Source: Actinomycetes bacterium (GTDB taxonomy: Bacteria; Actinomycetota; Actinomycetes; Actinomycetales; Cellulomonadaceae). From it: a DNA stretch of 6,022 nt. Position numbers and translations under genes: made by a program. Positions 5,410 through 6,022 of the stretch are shown piece by piece; position 1 is the stretch's first letter; every line of letters starts with the position of its first letter. The stretch spans positions 1 through 6,022 of the forward strand of contig JAEWCA010000164.1 in assembly GCA_023390875.1 (NCBI GenBank), read 5' to 3'. The notes below the pieces were generated by a model. It did not search any database. It saw nothing but the letters and a program-made list of their open reading frames with translations, and was not told the origin of the DNA.

Positions 5410-6022
5410 TCAGGCCATGGGGTCGTCGGGACCGTACGTCCGCAGGCCGAGCCACCGGGCGTCCTGCCCGACGATCCGGTCCGCGGCGGCGCGCAGCGAC
5501 TCGACGGTGTCGGCGCCCGCCCGCACGAACCGGCCGGACAGGTCGTCGAGCTCGCCGTCCCCGAACGCCCGCACGAGCTCGGCGACGGCCTCGACGGGCG
5601 TCCACTCGGTGCGCTCGGCGTGCAGCGGCATGCCCGTGGTCATGTCGGTGACGACGACGCCGGGCGCGAGGTCGAGCACGCGGATGCCGCGGTCGCGGTA
5701 CTGGGCGTCGAGCAGCGCGGTGAGCCGCGCGAGCGCGCCCTTGCTGATCCCGTACCCGGTGTACACGCGGCCGCGGTTGTGGCCCGACCCGGAGTTCATG
5801 TTGAGCACCCGGCCGCCGCCGCGGGCGAGCATGCCGGGCAGGACGGCGTGCGTGACGAGCATCGGGCCGCGCACGTTCGTCTCGACGACCCGCCACATGT
5901 CCTCGACGTCGTCGTCCCCGAACGGCACCTCGGCGTGCTCGAGCACGCCTGCGTTGTTGACCAGCAGCCCGATGCCGCCGAGGTCCGCGGCGACGCGCGC
6001 GACGGCGTCCGCGACCTGCGTG
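5410..6022 (-). CDS. Short-chain dehydrogenase/reductase (SDR) family oxidoreductase, N-terminus off the window
   Basis: This is an NAD(P)-dependent oxidoreductase with a Rossmann fold. The visible 203 residues begin in the helix before LLVNNAG (19-25) and so lack the TGxxxGxG nucleotide-binding loop and the cofactor-selecting residues, about 60-75 residues if the family length holds. The classical catalytic set is intact: Asn49 (in NVRGP), Ser77 (in NSGSG), Tyr90 and Lys94 (YGISK), with serine exactly 13 residues before tyrosine. APGVVVTDM (119-127) is the usual PG motif near the cofactor. The C-terminal part (about 150-203) is acidic and carries GRFVRAGADT, where the SDR ending contacts substrate. 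The substrate cannot be predicted. Some internal GTG and ATG codons, such as the GTG at 5946, are not starts, because the frame continues with conserved SDR sequence to the window edge. It lies upstream of the SRPBCC gene on the same strand. Confidence 0.92.
   Translation of the reverse strand, partial: TQVADAVARVAADLGGIGLLVNNAGVLEHAEVPFGDDDVEDMWRVVETNVRGPMLVTHAVLPGMLARGGGRVLNMNSGSGHNRGRVYTGYGISKGALARLTALLDAQYRDRGIRVLDLAPGVVVTDMTTGMPLHAERTEWTPVEAVAELVRAFGDGELDDLSGRFVRAGADTVESLRAAADRIVGQDARWLGLRTYGPDDPMA

Noticed and set aside
5054..5896. A 280-codon minus-strand frame spanning the SDR and SRPBCC genes
   Set aside because: It is the +1-type shadow of both genes: its Arg-rich text mirrors their sequence in the wrong frame, and it has no fold signature.

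Overview
This is a very GC-rich window (roughly 70 % or more G+C by eye) with strong third-position G/C bias, four-base ATGA gene overlaps, weak or absent Shine-Dalgarno sequences and TANNNT boxes just ahead of start codons. Together these suggest a high-GC actinobacterium. The proteins look like those of Micrococcales such as Cellulomonas and relatives, but that assignment is an impression, not a database result. I see no rRNA, tRNA, CRISPR array, insertion sequence or phage gene. The region reads as ordinary chromosomal housekeeping and accessory DNA, and I found no clear undescribed system.

Positions 1-2503 (minus strand) hold a molybdate-uptake operon read right to left: a small HTH-Mop (TOBE) molybdate-sensing regulator, then modA (lipoprotein binding protein), modB (permease) and modC (ATPase, cut by the window edge). 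Regulator/modA and modB/modC each share an ATGA stop/start overlap. Between modA and modB a seven-codon micro-ORF carries ATGA overlaps at both ends, so the whole unit can be translated as an unbroken chain. ModA should capture molybdate outside the membrane, ModB form the channel, ModC drive it with ATP, and the HTH-Mop protein sense oxyanion and probably adjust expression of its own operon.

Positions 2504-2613 are a divergent promoter region of 110 bases. It contains a composite inverted repeat, an 8-bp direct repeat and a -10-like box close to each start codon.

Positions 2614-4904 (plus strand) carry a class I-type polyphosphate kinase 2 and then nhaA, a Na+/H+ antiporter, separated by 65 bases with a possible hairpin and a possible promoter. 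The antiporter keeps the catalytic aspartates but has Asn where E. coli NhaA has Lys300.

Positions 4911-6022 (minus strand) carry a short-chain dehydrogenase/reductase (N-terminus off the window), then a small SRPBCC/AHSA1-type protein. The latter ends tail to tail with nhaA, only six bases apart. There is no gene-free stretch over 300 bases.
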